The notes beneath the pieces were generated by a model. That model was given only the letters and a program-made list of their open reading frames with translations. It ran no database searches and was not told where the DNA came from. Shown here one piece after another: positions 10,072 to 18,316 of a stretch of DNA of 64,000 nt. Each line of letters starts with the position of its first letter. Positions within the stretch are counted from its first letter, which is position 1. The stretch is from assembly GCF_003382685.1 (NCBI RefSeq), contig NZ_KZ859508.1, forward strand, positions 16,891 to 80,890. Direction: 5' to 3'. A program made the translations under genes and the position numbers. This stretch comes from Halorussus litoreus. Lineage in GTDB: Archaea > Halobacteriota > Halobacteria > Halobacteriales > Haladaptataceae.

Positions 10072-10149
10072 ATGGCTGGAATCGAACACCAAGCGTGGGT
10101 GCGAAATCTCGGCGTGGAGGACGACTATGACCGACTCGAACGCGCGTGA
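10072..10149 (+). CDS. Possible 25-residue small ORF overlapping the next gene
   Basis: ATG at 10072 opens a 25-codon frame (MAGIEHQAWVRNLGVEDDYD...) ending at TGA 10147-10149, overlapping the start of the following gene at 10127 in another frame. The peptide looks like ordinary haloarchaeal protein rather than random translation (AWVRNLGVEDDYDRLERA). The Shine-Dalgarno for the next gene (GGAGG, 10115-10119) lies inside it. It could be a coupling leader peptide or the truncated head of a longer gene. Confidence 0.35.
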   Translation: MAGIEHQAWVRNLGVEDDYDRLERA

Positions 10150-10438
10150 TCGACTCGCGGAGAAGCACCAGAAGAACCGCCAGCAGCGCGTCGAAGCGGT
10201 CAAGCGCTGGGTGAGATACGTCAAGAAGAATCCGCCCGAGAAGTGGGGAGAGCAGCAGAACAGGGTTATCGACTCCCAGCTACGAGCCGCACGCGAGTCG
10301 AACGTCTCCGCCGAGCAGTATCGGAGAGTCGAGCGGGCGGGCGAGGTCCGCGAGCACGAGCGCACTGCCGAAGGTGAACGCAACACCGAAGACGAACGCG
10401 ATACCGGGCCTGAGCGTACTACCGAAGACGGACCGTAG
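10127..10438 (+). CDS. Small charged protein, function unknown
   Basis: This 103-residue, highly charged protein has an N-terminal half rich in Lys, Arg and Gln (AEKHQKNRQQRVEAVKRWVRYVKKNPPEKWGEQQ), probably helical and unusually basic for a haloarchaeon. The C-terminal half is an acidic repetitive tail (TAEGERNTEDERDTGPERTTEDG). The start ATG has a good GGAGG seven bases upstream. The basic head resembles nucleic-acid-binding small proteins, but no family is recognised. Its stop is seven bases from the convergent hydrolase gene. Confidence 0.7.
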   Translation: MTDSNARDRLAEKHQKNRQQRVEAVKRWVRYVKKNPPEKWGEQQNRVIDSQLRAARESNVSAEQYRRVERAGEVREHERTAEGERNTEDERDTGPERTTEDGP

Positions 10439-10444
10439 GTTTCG

Positions 10445-11059
10445 CTACTTCTCTGAAAGCCGCTCGACCAGAAACTCGCTCGCGGCGTCCGCGACCTTCC
10501 CGTGCTGGCCGACGAAGAAGTGGTCGGCGCTCATCTCGACCGTCTCGTGACCGAGTTCGCGGGCGCGCTCGACCATCGGCTTCCAGTCGGCGGTGTCGTC
10601 GCGCGTGCCGTAGATGACCTGCACCGGCGCGTCGATGTCGCCCAGCGCGGCCGCGGCGTCGAGGTCGTCGGCCAGTCGCGAGGCGGGCGCGAGCAGCGAG
10701 GCGACGGCTGGCTGGCGGTCCACCGTCGCGCCCGCGAGGACGGCTATCGCCCCGCCGAAGCTGAAGCCAAAGACGCCCACGCGGTCGTACCGGTCCTCGG
10801 CCCACCGCAGCGCGTTCCGGGCGTCCTCGCGCTCGCCGTACCCCTCGTCCCAGTCGCCGTAGTCGAACCGGAGGCAGGCGACTCCTTTCGCAGTCAGGGC
10901 CTCGCTCACGGCTGTGAGTCGCTGGTCGCCGCGGTGGCCGCGGTGCTGCGGGTGGGGCGGGCAGGCGACCACCACGGCATTGGGGGCGGTTTCTTCGGGA
11001 CTGTCCAGCGTCGCGCGCACGTCGCGACCGCCGGGGATGGGCAGGTCCTCGGAGTTCAT
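10445..11059 (-). CDS. Alpha/beta hydrolase (dienelactone hydrolase-like)
   Basis: This is a 204-residue cytoplasmic serine hydrolase. The nucleophile is Ser100 in GFSFGG, the acid is in GTRDDTADW (about 154-155), and the histidine is His180 in SADHFF. The N-terminal VVACPPHPQHRGHRGDQRL is the oxyanion-loop segment seen in small alpha/beta hydrolases of the YghX/dienelactone type. Its length is normal for a minimal fold without a lid. The substrate is unknown. It is a single gene with its own upstream gap. Confidence 0.87.
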   Translation of the reverse strand: MNSEDLPIPGGRDVRATLDSPEETAPNAVVVACPPHPQHRGHRGDQRLTAVSEALTAKGVACLRFDYGDWDEGYGEREDARNALRWAEDRYDRVGVFGFSFGGAIAVLAGATVDRQPAVASLLAPASRLADDLDAAAALGDIDAPVQVIYGTRDDTADWKPMVERARELGHETVEMSADHFFVGQHGKVADAASEFLVERLSEK

Positions 11060-11373
11060 GCGAGTTCCTTGTGCGAGTGTTCGGATAAGGGTTGTACTCG
11101 TGATTCGGGACTATTCGGCATCGTCGAATTTTCCGAAGCTGTAGGTGTTGGAGCTTCAGAGTCCAGAGTGACGGATCCCGGAGGCACCGTGTTTTCGAAA
11201 GCCCCCGCCCGCTCGCGGTCGCTGAGCGACATATCCTCCGCTCACTTCGTTCGCTTCGGATAGAGGTCGCTCAGACGACCACGTAAACGCCGGAAGACAA
11301 CCCGCGTCTTCCGAGGTCACACTCGCTTCGCTCGCATGACCGCGAGCGTGCGGCCCCTTTCAGTCCCACCCCG
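11060..11373. other. Gene-free stretch upstream of the 27-bp repeat
   Basis: This is part of a 560-base gap between the hydrolase and pspA. It contains palindromic, simple-sequence DNA common to other gaps in the window (for example CCGCTCGCGGTCGCTGAGCG and GACAACCCGCGTCTTCCG, the latter close to a stretch in repeat copy D). No gene is seen. Confidence 0.5.
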
Positions 11374-11507
11374 TGGTTTGTCTCGTGGAGCGTTCGCTCG
11401 TGGTTTGTGGGGCTGAGCGCTTGCCTGTGGTCTGTTCGGCAGGGCGTTTGCAGTGGTTTGATTGGCCGAGCGTTCGCTCGTGGTTTGGTCGGCCGAGCGT
11501 TCGCGCG
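11374..11507. repeat. 27-bp imperfect tandem repeat, five units
   Basis: Units of the form TGGTTTG(N8)GAGCGTTCGCTCG start at 11374, 11401, 11428, 11454 and 11481. The third is 26 bp long and most diverged; the first, fourth and fifth are closest. A minus-strand frame runs through it with a nine-residue periodicity (RTLGRPNHE, RTLGQSNHC). That frame extends into the pspA promoter and start, so I do not call it a gene. Confidence 0.85.
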
Positions 11508-11589
11508 GTGATCGGTCGAACGACCGCGAGTGATCGGCCGCCGCGCGAGCGTGCGACGAATTGTCTGACGACTGTTGTAGAGGTGAGGA

Positions 11590-11596
11590 TTTTAAG
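11590..11596 (+). promoter_or_regulatory. TATA box of pspA
   Basis: TTTTAAG lies 24-30 bases before the pspA ATG (11620), the spacing expected for a leaderless haloarchaeal transcript starting at or next to the start codon. It sits just downstream of the 27-bp tandem repeat. Confidence 0.6.
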
Positions 11597-11619
11597 GTCC
11601 GGGTCCCGAAGGACGGGGT

Positions 11620-12474
11620 ATGGGAGTACTCTCACGCCTGTCGTACGTCGTGCGGTCGAAGCTGAACGCCGTGTTGAACCGGGCCGAAGACCCCTCCGAG
11701 ACTCTCGACTACTCCTACGAGCAGATGCGCGACGAGCTCCAGGAGGTCAAGCAGGGCATCGCCGACCTGACGACCCAGAAGAAGCGCCTCGAGATGCAGA
11801 AGCGCAACCTTGAGGAGAACGTCGAGAAGCACAACGAGCAGGCCAGACAGGCCGTCAATCAGGACCGCGAGGACCTCGCGCGGCGCGCGCTAGAGAAGAA
11901 GAAGACCAAGATGAACCAGATCGAGGAGTTGGAGGGCCAGATCGCCAGCCTCCAGAACACGCAGGACGACCTCGTCGACAAGAAGAACCAGCTCCAGAAC
12001 CGCATCGAGGAGTTCAAGACCAAGAAGGAGTCGATGAAGGCGCGCTACGAGGCCGCCGAGGCCCAGAGCCGCGTCTCCGAGGCGATGACCGGCGCTGGCG
12101 ACGAGATGGAGGACGTGGGCCGGGCGATCGAGCGCGCGGAGGACCGCACCGAGGACATGGAGGCCCGCGCCGAGGCGATGGACGAACTCCAGGAGTCGGG
12201 CGCGTTCGAGGACGCCCTCTCGGACAAGGACAGCCTCGACCGCGAACTCGAAGAGGTCCGCAGTTCGGGCGAGGTCAACGCCGAACTCGAGACCCTGAAG
12301 AACGAGATGGGGAAGGGCTCGTCGGGCAGTTCGACCGCCGACGCTGACGCCGGAAGCGACACCGAAGCCGAGGTGGAGGCCGAACTCGACGCCGACGCGG
12401 ACGTGGAGTCGGAACTCGCCGACCCCGAGGTCGAGCAGGAACTCGAAGAGCTCCGCGACGAGGAAGACTCCTAA
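11620..12474 (+). CDS. pspA: PspA/IM30 (ESCRT-III-like) membrane-maintenance protein
   Basis: This is a 284-residue PspA-domain protein, expected to assemble on the inner face of the cytoplasmic membrane and protect it under stress. The N-terminal amphipathic segment (MGVLSRLSYVVRSKLNAVL) is followed by the typical NRAEDPSETLDYSYEQM. A long coiled coil runs over residues 30-160 (EVKQGIADLTTQKKRLEMQK and so on). The C-terminus (about 225-284) is an acidic disordered tail (AEVEAELDADADVESELADP) longer than in bacterial PspA and common in haloarchaea. No PspF-like regulator is adjacent; the gene has its own TATA box. Confidence 0.92.
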   Translation: MGVLSRLSYVVRSKLNAVLNRAEDPSETLDYSYEQMRDELQEVKQGIADLTTQKKRLEMQKRNLEENVEKHNEQARQAVNQDREDLARRALEKKKTKMNQIEELEGQIASLQNTQDDLVDKKNQLQNRIEEFKTKKESMKARYEAAEAQSRVSEAMTGAGDEMEDVGRAIERAEDRTEDMEARAEAMDELQESGAFEDALSDKDSLDRELEEVRSSGEVNAELETLKNEMGKGSSGSSTADADAGSDTEAEVEAELDADADVESELADPEVEQELEELRDEEDS

Positions 12475-12543
12475 TCCTCGCCCGAGCCGATTTCTGCGGC
12501 TTCGTCGGCGTCAGTCCGCCGCCTGCTCACCGCCAGTCCGCCG

Positions 12544-13119
12544 TCAACCTTCCGTGCTGACGCCCGGCCCGGTCTGTATCTGGACGCCCGGCAGCCGTTC
12601 GGCGGTCAGCCCGCGGAACTCGCCCGGACAGTCCACCACGCCGTTGACGATGTACGCCGTGCCGAGTCCGACCGGCGTCGCCTGCTCGTCGACGTAGATG
12701 GTCTCGATCTCGACCAGCCTGTTGGCCCGCACGGTCGGGGTTCCCCGGGTAGTGCCGAATCCGAGGTCGCCGACTGCGTTCTCCCAGTCGACGACGATGC
12801 CCTCCCAGATGGTGAGGTTCTCGGTCGGCCAGTTCGAGAACCCGCAGCCGCCGACCTCGCTCACGTCCGGGTCGTCGTCTGTCCGGTCGGTCAGCAGGAG
12901 TATCTTGCGCACTGGCCCGCTCTCGAGACGCTCGGGATACGGGAGCGCGATTCGGCGGGTGTAGCGCGCCCGCTCCGGTTCGTCCTGTGCGGTCGCGTCT
13001 GGGCCCTTCCCGGACGCCCCGACGCCCGTTGCAACCATTCCCGCGACTCCGAACGCTGCTACTGTTCCGCGCTTCAGAAGAGTTCGTCTGTTTAGGTTCG
13101 TGTCTGATTGGTCGCTCAT
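12544..13119 (-). CDS. Tat-exported protein, function unknown
   Basis: This 191-residue protein has a clear twin-arginine signal: RRTLLKRGTVAAFGVAGMVA at about residues 11-30, ending near GVGASG without a lipobox Cys. It is therefore probably released or held by other means. The mature part has a possible disulfide pair (GGCGFSNWP and VDCPGEFRG) and beta-rich segments (RKILLLTDRTDDDPD, RLVEIETIYVDEQ). I recognise no enzymatic motif. It is monocistronic and divergent from the DCC protein. Confidence 0.78.
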   Translation of the reverse strand: MSDQSDTNLNRRTLLKRGTVAAFGVAGMVATGVGASGKGPDATAQDEPERARYTRRIALPYPERLESGPVRKILLLTDRTDDDPDVSEVGGCGFSNWPTENLTIWEGIVVDWENAVGDLGFGTTRGTPTVRANRLVEIETIYVDEQATPVGLGTAYIVNGVVDCPGEFRGLTAERLPGVQIQTGPGVSTEG

Positions 13120-13304
13120 CGTCTCCCCGTTCCCAACCGGACGCCGACCTCCGTAATCGTTGTCGCCGAACGCCGGATTCGTTGTCGCCGAACGCCGGAA
13201 ATCTTCCGACCGGCGTTCTCCGTCGGTCGGCCGCTCCGGTTGAGGCCACCTGTCGGCCGCCGACTCCGGCAGGAATTAGTGGCTCACGCCCGTCAGTTCC
13301 GGCC

Positions 13305-13700
13305 ATGAGCGATACCCCCCCGACGCTGGTCTTCGACGACGACTGTGGCTTCTGCACGTGGTGGGCCGACTTCTTCGAGGAGCGCTCGGACCTCCGCATA
13401 GTCGGGTTCTCGGAGCTGACGCCCGAACTGCGCGAGCGCCTGCCCGACGATTACGAGGAGTGCTCGCACCTGCTGGCCGACGGCGAGGTCTACTCCTGCG
13501 GCCAGTCGCTGGAGCAGGCGTTCGTCCGGTCGGACCTGGGCGAGGAGTTCCGGCCCGTGGTCGGCTTCCTTCGGAACTTCAAGGAGTACGAGGACGTTCG
13601 CGAGGGCGTGTACCGGTGGGTCGCACAGAACCGCGGCGATCTGGGGTTCGTGATGTCGAAGACGCCGCGGGCGCGTCGGAAGTCCGGGAACGAGAAGTAG
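13305..13700 (+). CDS. DCC-family thiol-disulfide oxidoreductase (DUF393)
   Basis: This 131-residue protein begins with the family hallmark FDDDCGFCTWW (residues 9-19), the Asp-x-x-Cys-x-x-Cys site of the DCC/DUF393 group. The group has a thioredoxin-like fold predicted to act on thiols. A second conserved-looking patch is GEVYSCGQSLEQAF. The ATG at 13305 lies at the point where codon usage becomes coding; the frame upstream is Arg-rich noise. Homologues are often near membrane or lipid genes, but here it has no same-strand neighbour. Confidence 0.88.
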   Translation: MSDTPPTLVFDDDCGFCTWWADFFEERSDLRIVGFSELTPELRERLPDDYEECSHLLADGEVYSCGQSLEQAFVRSDLGEEFRPVVGFLRNFKEYEDVREGVYRWVAQNRGDLGFVMSKTPRARRKSGNEK

Positions 13701-13790
13701 TGAACCGGCGTTCTACTGTCCTTTTGGCTCGGCCCTGACACGCTTTTGAGGTCGACGGCGTGAGGAGACGGAACGAGTCGGGCTTGTCGC

Positions 13791-15494
13791 TCAGTCGTCG
13801 GTCGCCGACTCGCGCCAGCGGTCGCCCGCGGCCTCGACCTGCTCGACGCCGAGGTCGGCCATCCGGCGCTGGAGCGCGTCGAGCGTCTCGACCCCGATGC
13901 GGAGTTCGCGAGTACCTGACTCGGACCCCGACTCCAACTCCGGCCTCGACCCTGCCCCAGTCCCAGGCCCAGTCTCGCGCGAGACGGTCACCGCGTCACC
14001 GTCGCGGACGACGTCGTAGTCGTCGACCCGGGCGGACTCGAACTCGCCGTCGAACAGCGCGAGCGCGTGTCGCAGGCAGAACAGCACCTCCGCGGGGACG
14101 ACCTCGTCGCTTTCGGAGAGCGCGGCCGCGAGTCGCCCGAGACCGTCGCCCTCGGCCGCGTCGAGTACGTCCGACTCGAACGCGACGCTTCGCCGTCTTC
14201 CGACCGCGCGACACGCCTCGCTGCAGAACAGCCCTTCGTCGTCGGGCAGATCCGACACCGGCTCGCGCACCGCCGCGGCGCAGACGTCGCAACGGCCCTC
14301 GACGAACGTTCGACCGTCGTCCGTCCGGATGCCGGCCGCGTCGAGCGCCTCGTCCCACGAGCCGAACCGGTTGTAGTAGGTCATCCCGGCGTAGGGGCCA
14401 CAGTCGTCCATGTCGGCGCGGCGCGGGCGGCGGCCGAGTCGGGTCGCCATCTGGCGGAGTTCGCGCACGAGTTCGCGGGTCGGGATGGCGTCCCGGCGCG
14501 AGCGCCGCGGTTCGAGCCCGGCGGCGTCGAGCGCGCAGTTCCACGAGCCGAACCGGTCGAGGTACGTGGTCACGGCGTACTCGCCGTCCTCTCGTATCTC
14601 CGCGACCGTGGGCGGACGCCCCCGCTCCTCGGCGACGCGGTGCACGTCGGCGACGAGCTTCGCGGTGGGGATGCGGCGCTTGCCGCCGCCTGTCACCCGT
14701 CGGTCCAGATCGAGGTCCGCGGCCACGAGCGCGGCCTCCCACGAGCCGAACCGGCGGCGGTACGTCTTCGGGCTGTGCTCGCCGAGTTCCGACATCTCGG
14801 TCTCGGTCGGTGGGCGTCCGAGTGCGCTCGCGAGGCGGTCGAGCTCCGCGACAAGGTCGTTGTCGCTCACCTGCCGGCGCGACGGTAATGGGTACGACTC
14901 GGACACGCCCGCGCGGTCGAGCGCGGCCGCCCACGAGTCGTATCGCCGGAAGTACGTCGCCGCGCTGTAGCGACCGCGCTCGTCGAACTCCTCGGAGGTG
15001 GGACACCGCCCCACCTCTTCGGTCACGCGCCGGAGTTCCGAGAGGAGTTCGGCCTCCGGGATGCCGGTCGCGTGCTCGCGGGTGTCGAGACCCGCCTCCG
15101 CCAGCGCGTCGGTCCACGAGCCGAACCGGTCGGCGTAGGTCGAGGGGGCGCGCGGACCGTCCGTGCGCATCTGCGCCCGGGTCGGCGTCTCGCCCAGCTC
15201 GTCGGCGAACGCCAGCAGGTCCTCGAGCAGTTCGTCGTCGGTGTACGTCACGCCGCCCGCGTCGACCGGGACGCCGGCGGCCTCCTTCGCGTCGGTCCAC
15301 GAGCCGAACCGCGACTGGTACGTGCTCGGCGAGAACGCGCCGCGCTCGTCCGCGTCGGCCATGCTCGGACTCCCGTCGACCTCCTCGGCGACTCGCCGGA
15401 GGTCGGCCAGCAGCGCCTCGTCGGGAATCCGGTTGCCCGAGCGCCCGCTGCCGGCCGAATCGTCGTTTTCGGCACTTCCGCTGCTCTCCGACAT
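13791..15494 (-). CDS. Protein of six homing-endonuclease-associated repeats plus zinc finger
   Basis: This 567-residue protein is built from six repeats of about 65-70 residues (residues 20-400). Each has LLADLRRVAEEVG-(R)-P(T/S)..E(M/F)...G.YS..TY..RFGSW..AL..AG. The six end motifs are RFGSWTDAKEAAG, RFGSWTDALAEAG, RYDSWAAALDRAG, RFGSWEAALVAAD, RFGSWNCALDAAG and RFGSWDEALDAAG. These match the DNA-binding repeat found beside HNH nucleases (HNH_repeat), but no HNH or other nuclease motif is present. Around 405-440 is a CDVC...CSEAC zinc finger, then an acidic tail. It is probably a sequence-specific DNA-binding protein; its target is unknown. Confidence 0.82.
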   Translation of the reverse strand: MSESSGSAENDDSAGSGRSGNRIPDEALLADLRRVAEEVDGSPSMADADERGAFSPSTYQSRFGSWTDAKEAAGVPVDAGGVTYTDDELLEDLLAFADELGETPTRAQMRTDGPRAPSTYADRFGSWTDALAEAGLDTREHATGIPEAELLSELRRVTEEVGRCPTSEEFDERGRYSAATYFRRYDSWAAALDRAGVSESYPLPSRRQVSDNDLVAELDRLASALGRPPTETEMSELGEHSPKTYRRRFGSWEAALVAADLDLDRRVTGGGKRRIPTAKLVADVHRVAEERGRPPTVAEIREDGEYAVTTYLDRFGSWNCALDAAGLEPRRSRRDAIPTRELVRELRQMATRLGRRPRRADMDDCGPYAGMTYYNRFGSWDEALDAAGIRTDDGRTFVEGRCDVCAAAVREPVSDLPDDEGLFCSEACRAVGRRRSVAFESDVLDAAEGDGLGRLAAALSESDEVVPAEVLFCLRHALALFDGEFESARVDDYDVVRDGDAVTVSRETGPGTGAGSRPELESGSESGTRELRIGVETLDALQRRMADLGVEQVEAAGDRWRESATDD

Positions 15495-15818
15495 GCTACC
15501 GGCCTCGCGGATGAGTCGACCGGTTCGCGCGGACGAACGCCCTATACACCACCGATTGGCACGACACTGTTATGTGTCGCATTTAGATAACGTCCGGGTA
15601 TATTTGTACCGGTCGGAATCACGTATCCGAGGATAAAAGAAGGAATTTTCGAAGATATTTTACTATGGGGCCAGTTTTCCAAAAATATTTGGCTCCGCAT
15701 TCTTTCTCGCCACGCTTGGTTCGGAAGAACCGGCCGGCGTCAGGCCGGGGCGGACCGACCACAGCAGTTCGGCGGAACGGGCCGACTTCGGGTCGACGAC
15801 CGACTCGGGCCAGCCGCG
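15495..15818. other. AT-rich intergenic region between the repeat protein and tfs
   Basis: This 324-base gap is AT-richer than its surroundings. It holds a TATA-like GGTGTATAG (reverse strand, near 15540-15550) suited to the repeat-protein gene. It also holds an imperfect inverted repeat GGGGCCA...TGGCTCC around 15665-15696, with A/T-rich loop, lying after the tfs stop and possibly acting as its terminator. No gene is seen. Confidence 0.45.
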
Positions 15819-16148
15819 TCAGCTGTACTCGCGCCAGCGATAGCCACACTCCTGACACTTGAAGAATCGCGTCGGCGGCTCGTCGGCGGCACCGGTCTGC
15901 TTGATGGTGTACCACGCCGTGCCGTGCCCGCACTCGTCGCAGACCACGTCGTCGTCGGTGGGCTTGCCCTCGAAGTTGGCGTCCTCGGAGGTCTCGATCA
16001 CGTCGGACTCGCCCTGCTCCTCGGTGGTGACGAACTCCGCGGCCTTGTCCTCGTCCTTGGCGTCGGTGTGCTGGCAGTCGTCGTTCGAGCAGATCATCTT
16101 CGATCCCATAGACTTCATCATGGAGCCACACTCGTCGCAGAATTGCAT
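15819..16148 (-). CDS. tfs: Transcription factor S (TFS, transcript-cleavage factor)
   Basis: This 109-residue archaeal TFS rescues arrested RNA polymerase by stimulating RNA cleavage. The N-terminal zinc ribbon starts MQFCDECGSMM and continues MICSNDDCQH. An acidic linker follows (about 35-65). The C-terminal TFIIS-type ribbon has CDECGHGTAWYTIKQTGAADEP and FFKCQECGYRWREYS. The Asp-Glu pair in AADEP, which enters the polymerase active site, is intact. The ATG at 16148 gives the normal family length. Confidence 0.95.
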   Translation of the reverse strand: MQFCDECGSMMKSMGSKMICSNDDCQHTDAKDEDKAAEFVTTEEQGESDVIETSEDANFEGKPTDDDVVCDECGHGTAWYTIKQTGAADEPPTRFFKCQECGYRWREYS

Positions 16149-16220
16149 GCCCGGGCGTAATCGGCGGTCGCTGATAAGCGCCACGCTCCGCGGGAATCGG
16201 CCGCTGGACGGCTGTTTCCG

Positions 16221-16272
16221 CAGCTCGGCCACTACTCCCGCAGCTCGGCCACTACTCCCGCAGCTCGGCCAC
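16221..16272. repeat. 20-bp tandem duplication at the 3' end of the DUF255 gene
   Basis: CAGCTCGGCCACTACTCCCG occurs at 16221-16240 and 16241-16260, with a third partial copy (12 bp) from 16261. The third copy is coding (the last codons, VAELRE). The second spans the stop codon and the first lies wholly downstream, so the end of the gene has been duplicated past its own stop. Confidence 0.9.
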
Positions 16273-17991
16273 GCGCTCGCCGAGCTCGTCGGGGGTCGCC
16301 GCCGGTTCGGAGCGCTCGCCCGCCGAGACGACGGTCGCGGTGCCGGGATCGTGCGAATCCTCATCGTCGCCGCCGCGCAGTCGCTCGACGTTCGGGATCA
16401 CGACTTTCTCGTGGTCGGCGACCCGGAGCGCGGCCCGGTGGAGGTCCGACCCGGCGTCGTCGGCGACCTCGACCACGAGCGGGTCCCGGGAGAGTCGCGC
16501 CGCCGCGGTGGCGTAGGCCGCGACCTGCACGCCGAAGCGGTCGGCGGCGTCCGCGAACGCCGCGACGGCTCCTTCGGCGGCCTCCCGGTAGCGGTCGTCG
16601 CCGGTCAGGATCGCGAGGTCGACCAACGCGTCGGCCATCTCGGCGTTGTGGTCGATAGGCCGGAGTGACCTGTCGAGCAGTCCGGGGCCCTCGCGCGGCC
16701 CGTCCACGAACGCGCCGGGAGTCGTTCCATCGTCGTCCCTCTCCCGGAGTTCGTCGAGCGCGAAGTCCGCGACCTCGCGGGCGACGTCGAGGTAGCGCTC
16801 GACCTCGCCCGTCGCTGCCCCGTCGTCGGAGGGTTCCCCGCTTCCGAGCACCTGCCGGGCGGTCGTGAGCGCCGACAGGAGGTGAGCGTGGTCGGCGAGC
16901 AGGCCGGACTCGCTCTCGGGCGCGTCGAAGTGCCGGACGCGGCCGTCCGCGACCAGTTCGGAGAGCACGTAGTCCAGCGCGCGCTCGGCGTACGTCCGGG
17001 CGCGCTCGTCGTCGGTGTACGCGTGGAACGCGAGCAGGGCCTCCGCGACCGCGGCGTTGGCGTCGGCGAAGGCTGTCGGGTCGACCGCTGGCGGGTCGGC
17101 GGCCTCGCGGTCGCTCGGGTCGAGCCCGTAGTAGGCGCTCACGTCGGGGTCGTCCTCGCTCGCGCCGGGGGACTGGCTTCCAGCAAACCCCTCCCCGTTC
17201 CACAGCGCCGTGGTCAGATACTCGACCGTGCGCTCGGCCGGGTCGCGGTAGGACTCGTCGCCGGTGTAGAGGTAGGCGTTCGCGAACGCCCGGACGAGCG
17301 CGGCGTTCGTCGCGGCCAGTTTCTCGTGGTGGACCCCGCTCCAGTCGCGGCTCTCGGCGAACCGGAAGAAGCCGCCGTCGTAGTCGTCGTAGAGGTTCCG
17401 CCGGACGGCTTCGAGCGTGGCCAGCGCCTGCTCGCGCTCGCGCTTCAGTGCGAACTCGACGGTGCGGGGCAGGGGGAACTTCTCGCTGTCGCCCCACCCG
17501 CCGAACTGGTCGTCGAACTTGTCGTCCAGTTGGCCGGCGACGAGTCGCTCGATCTCCGGCGAGAGCTCGCCCGCGGGCGGGTCTTCCCGGAGATTTCGCG
17601 GGATCTGGGCGGCGTCGCGGCCCTTGTGCGTCCAGAGGTCGCGCACCCGCTGGACGACCTGCCGCATCCCGTCGACGCCGAGGTACGTCGCGCCGGTCAG
17701 AAGTTCGCCCTCGGGTGTGAGGAACACGGTCGAGGGGAACCCGCCGACGTTGTACCGCTCGCGGACTCGCGGCTGGCGGTCCACGTCGACTCGGATGGGG
17801 ACGAACGAGTCGTTGACGTTCGCGGCCACCATCGGGTTGCTGTACGCCTCGCGGTCCATCTCGTGACACCAGGCGCACCACGTGGCCGACAGCGACAGCA
17901 GAATCGGCGTGTCGGTCTCCTGGGCCTCGGCGAAGGCGTCTGCGCCCCACTCGCGCCACTCGACCTTGGTCTCCTCGGCGCTCGAATTCAT
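16252..17991 (-). CDS. DUF255 thioredoxin-domain protein (YyaL/SPATA20 family)
   Basis: This 579-residue cytoplasmic protein has an N-terminal thioredoxin-like domain (about 8-125). Its redox motif WCAWCHEMDREAYSNP is at 38-53, followed by the cis-Pro segment GGFPSTVFLTPEG. The remainder (about 140-579) is an alpha/alpha toroid resembling N-acylglucosamine epimerases (GGWGDSEKFPLPRTVEFAL, YDDYDGGFFRFAESRDW). Family members are normally 600-700 residues, so this one is slightly short, mainly through a compact C-terminus. The function of the family is unsettled. The gene is monocistronic. Confidence 0.9.
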   Translation of the reverse strand: MNSSAEETKVEWREWGADAFAEAQETDTPILLSLSATWCAWCHEMDREAYSNPMVAANVNDSFVPIRVDVDRQPRVRERYNVGGFPSTVFLTPEGELLTGATYLGVDGMRQVVQRVRDLWTHKGRDAAQIPRNLREDPPAGELSPEIERLVAGQLDDKFDDQFGGWGDSEKFPLPRTVEFALKREREQALATLEAVRRNLYDDYDGGFFRFAESRDWSGVHHEKLAATNAALVRAFANAYLYTGDESYRDPAERTVEYLTTALWNGEGFAGSQSPGASEDDPDVSAYYGLDPSDREAADPPAVDPTAFADANAAVAEALLAFHAYTDDERARTYAERALDYVLSELVADGRVRHFDAPESESGLLADHAHLLSALTTARQVLGSGEPSDDGAATGEVERYLDVAREVADFALDELRERDDDGTTPGAFVDGPREGPGLLDRSLRPIDHNAEMADALVDLAILTGDDRYREAAEGAVAAFADAADRFGVQVAAYATAAARLSRDPLVVEVADDAGSDLHRAALRVADHEKVVIPNVERLRGGDDEDSHDPGTATVVSAGERSEPAATPDELGERVAELRE

Positions 17992-18316
17992 CTTGGTCGA
18001 AGTTGGTCGCGGCTCCGGATGGGTCTTGCTATGTGGGCGTCGCTGGCTGGTATCCGGGTGTTCCTGACGTTCGGTTCTGCTTCGAGGTCGTTCAGTGATT
18101 GGGGTGCGACCACTGTTTTATTTTAGATTCGGTGCGCGCGCGAGCAGTGCGCGGCGCGAAGCGTGCCGGGGCGATAAACCACTATTCGCTGTAGGAAACA
18201 CCAGGCCAGCACGCGACGCGGGAGTCCGGTCGATAGCAACCGACCACAGCCTCTCGACCCCCGAACTCACCACCGGTAGCGGGACGCTTACAATCCCGCG
18301 CCGCCAAGCGTGAATC
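17992..18316. other. Divergent promoter region
   Basis: This 325-base gap lies between two divergent genes. It contains an AT-rich block TTTTATTTTAG (18116-18126) and a GC-rich palindromic block (GCGCGCGCGAGCAGTGCGCG) just after it. The latter resembles the outer GC-rich part of the dispersed repeats, but no repeat core is present. No gene is seen. Confidence 0.45.

Noticed and set aside
11360..11635. A 91-codon minus-strand frame through the 27-bp repeat
   Set aside because: It extends over the pspA start and promoter, and its only regularity is the nine-residue echo of the DNA repeat.
16882..18126. A 414-codon plus-strand open frame
   Set aside because: It is antisense to the DUF255 thioredoxin gene with its WCAWC motif; the composition is that of a mirror frame.
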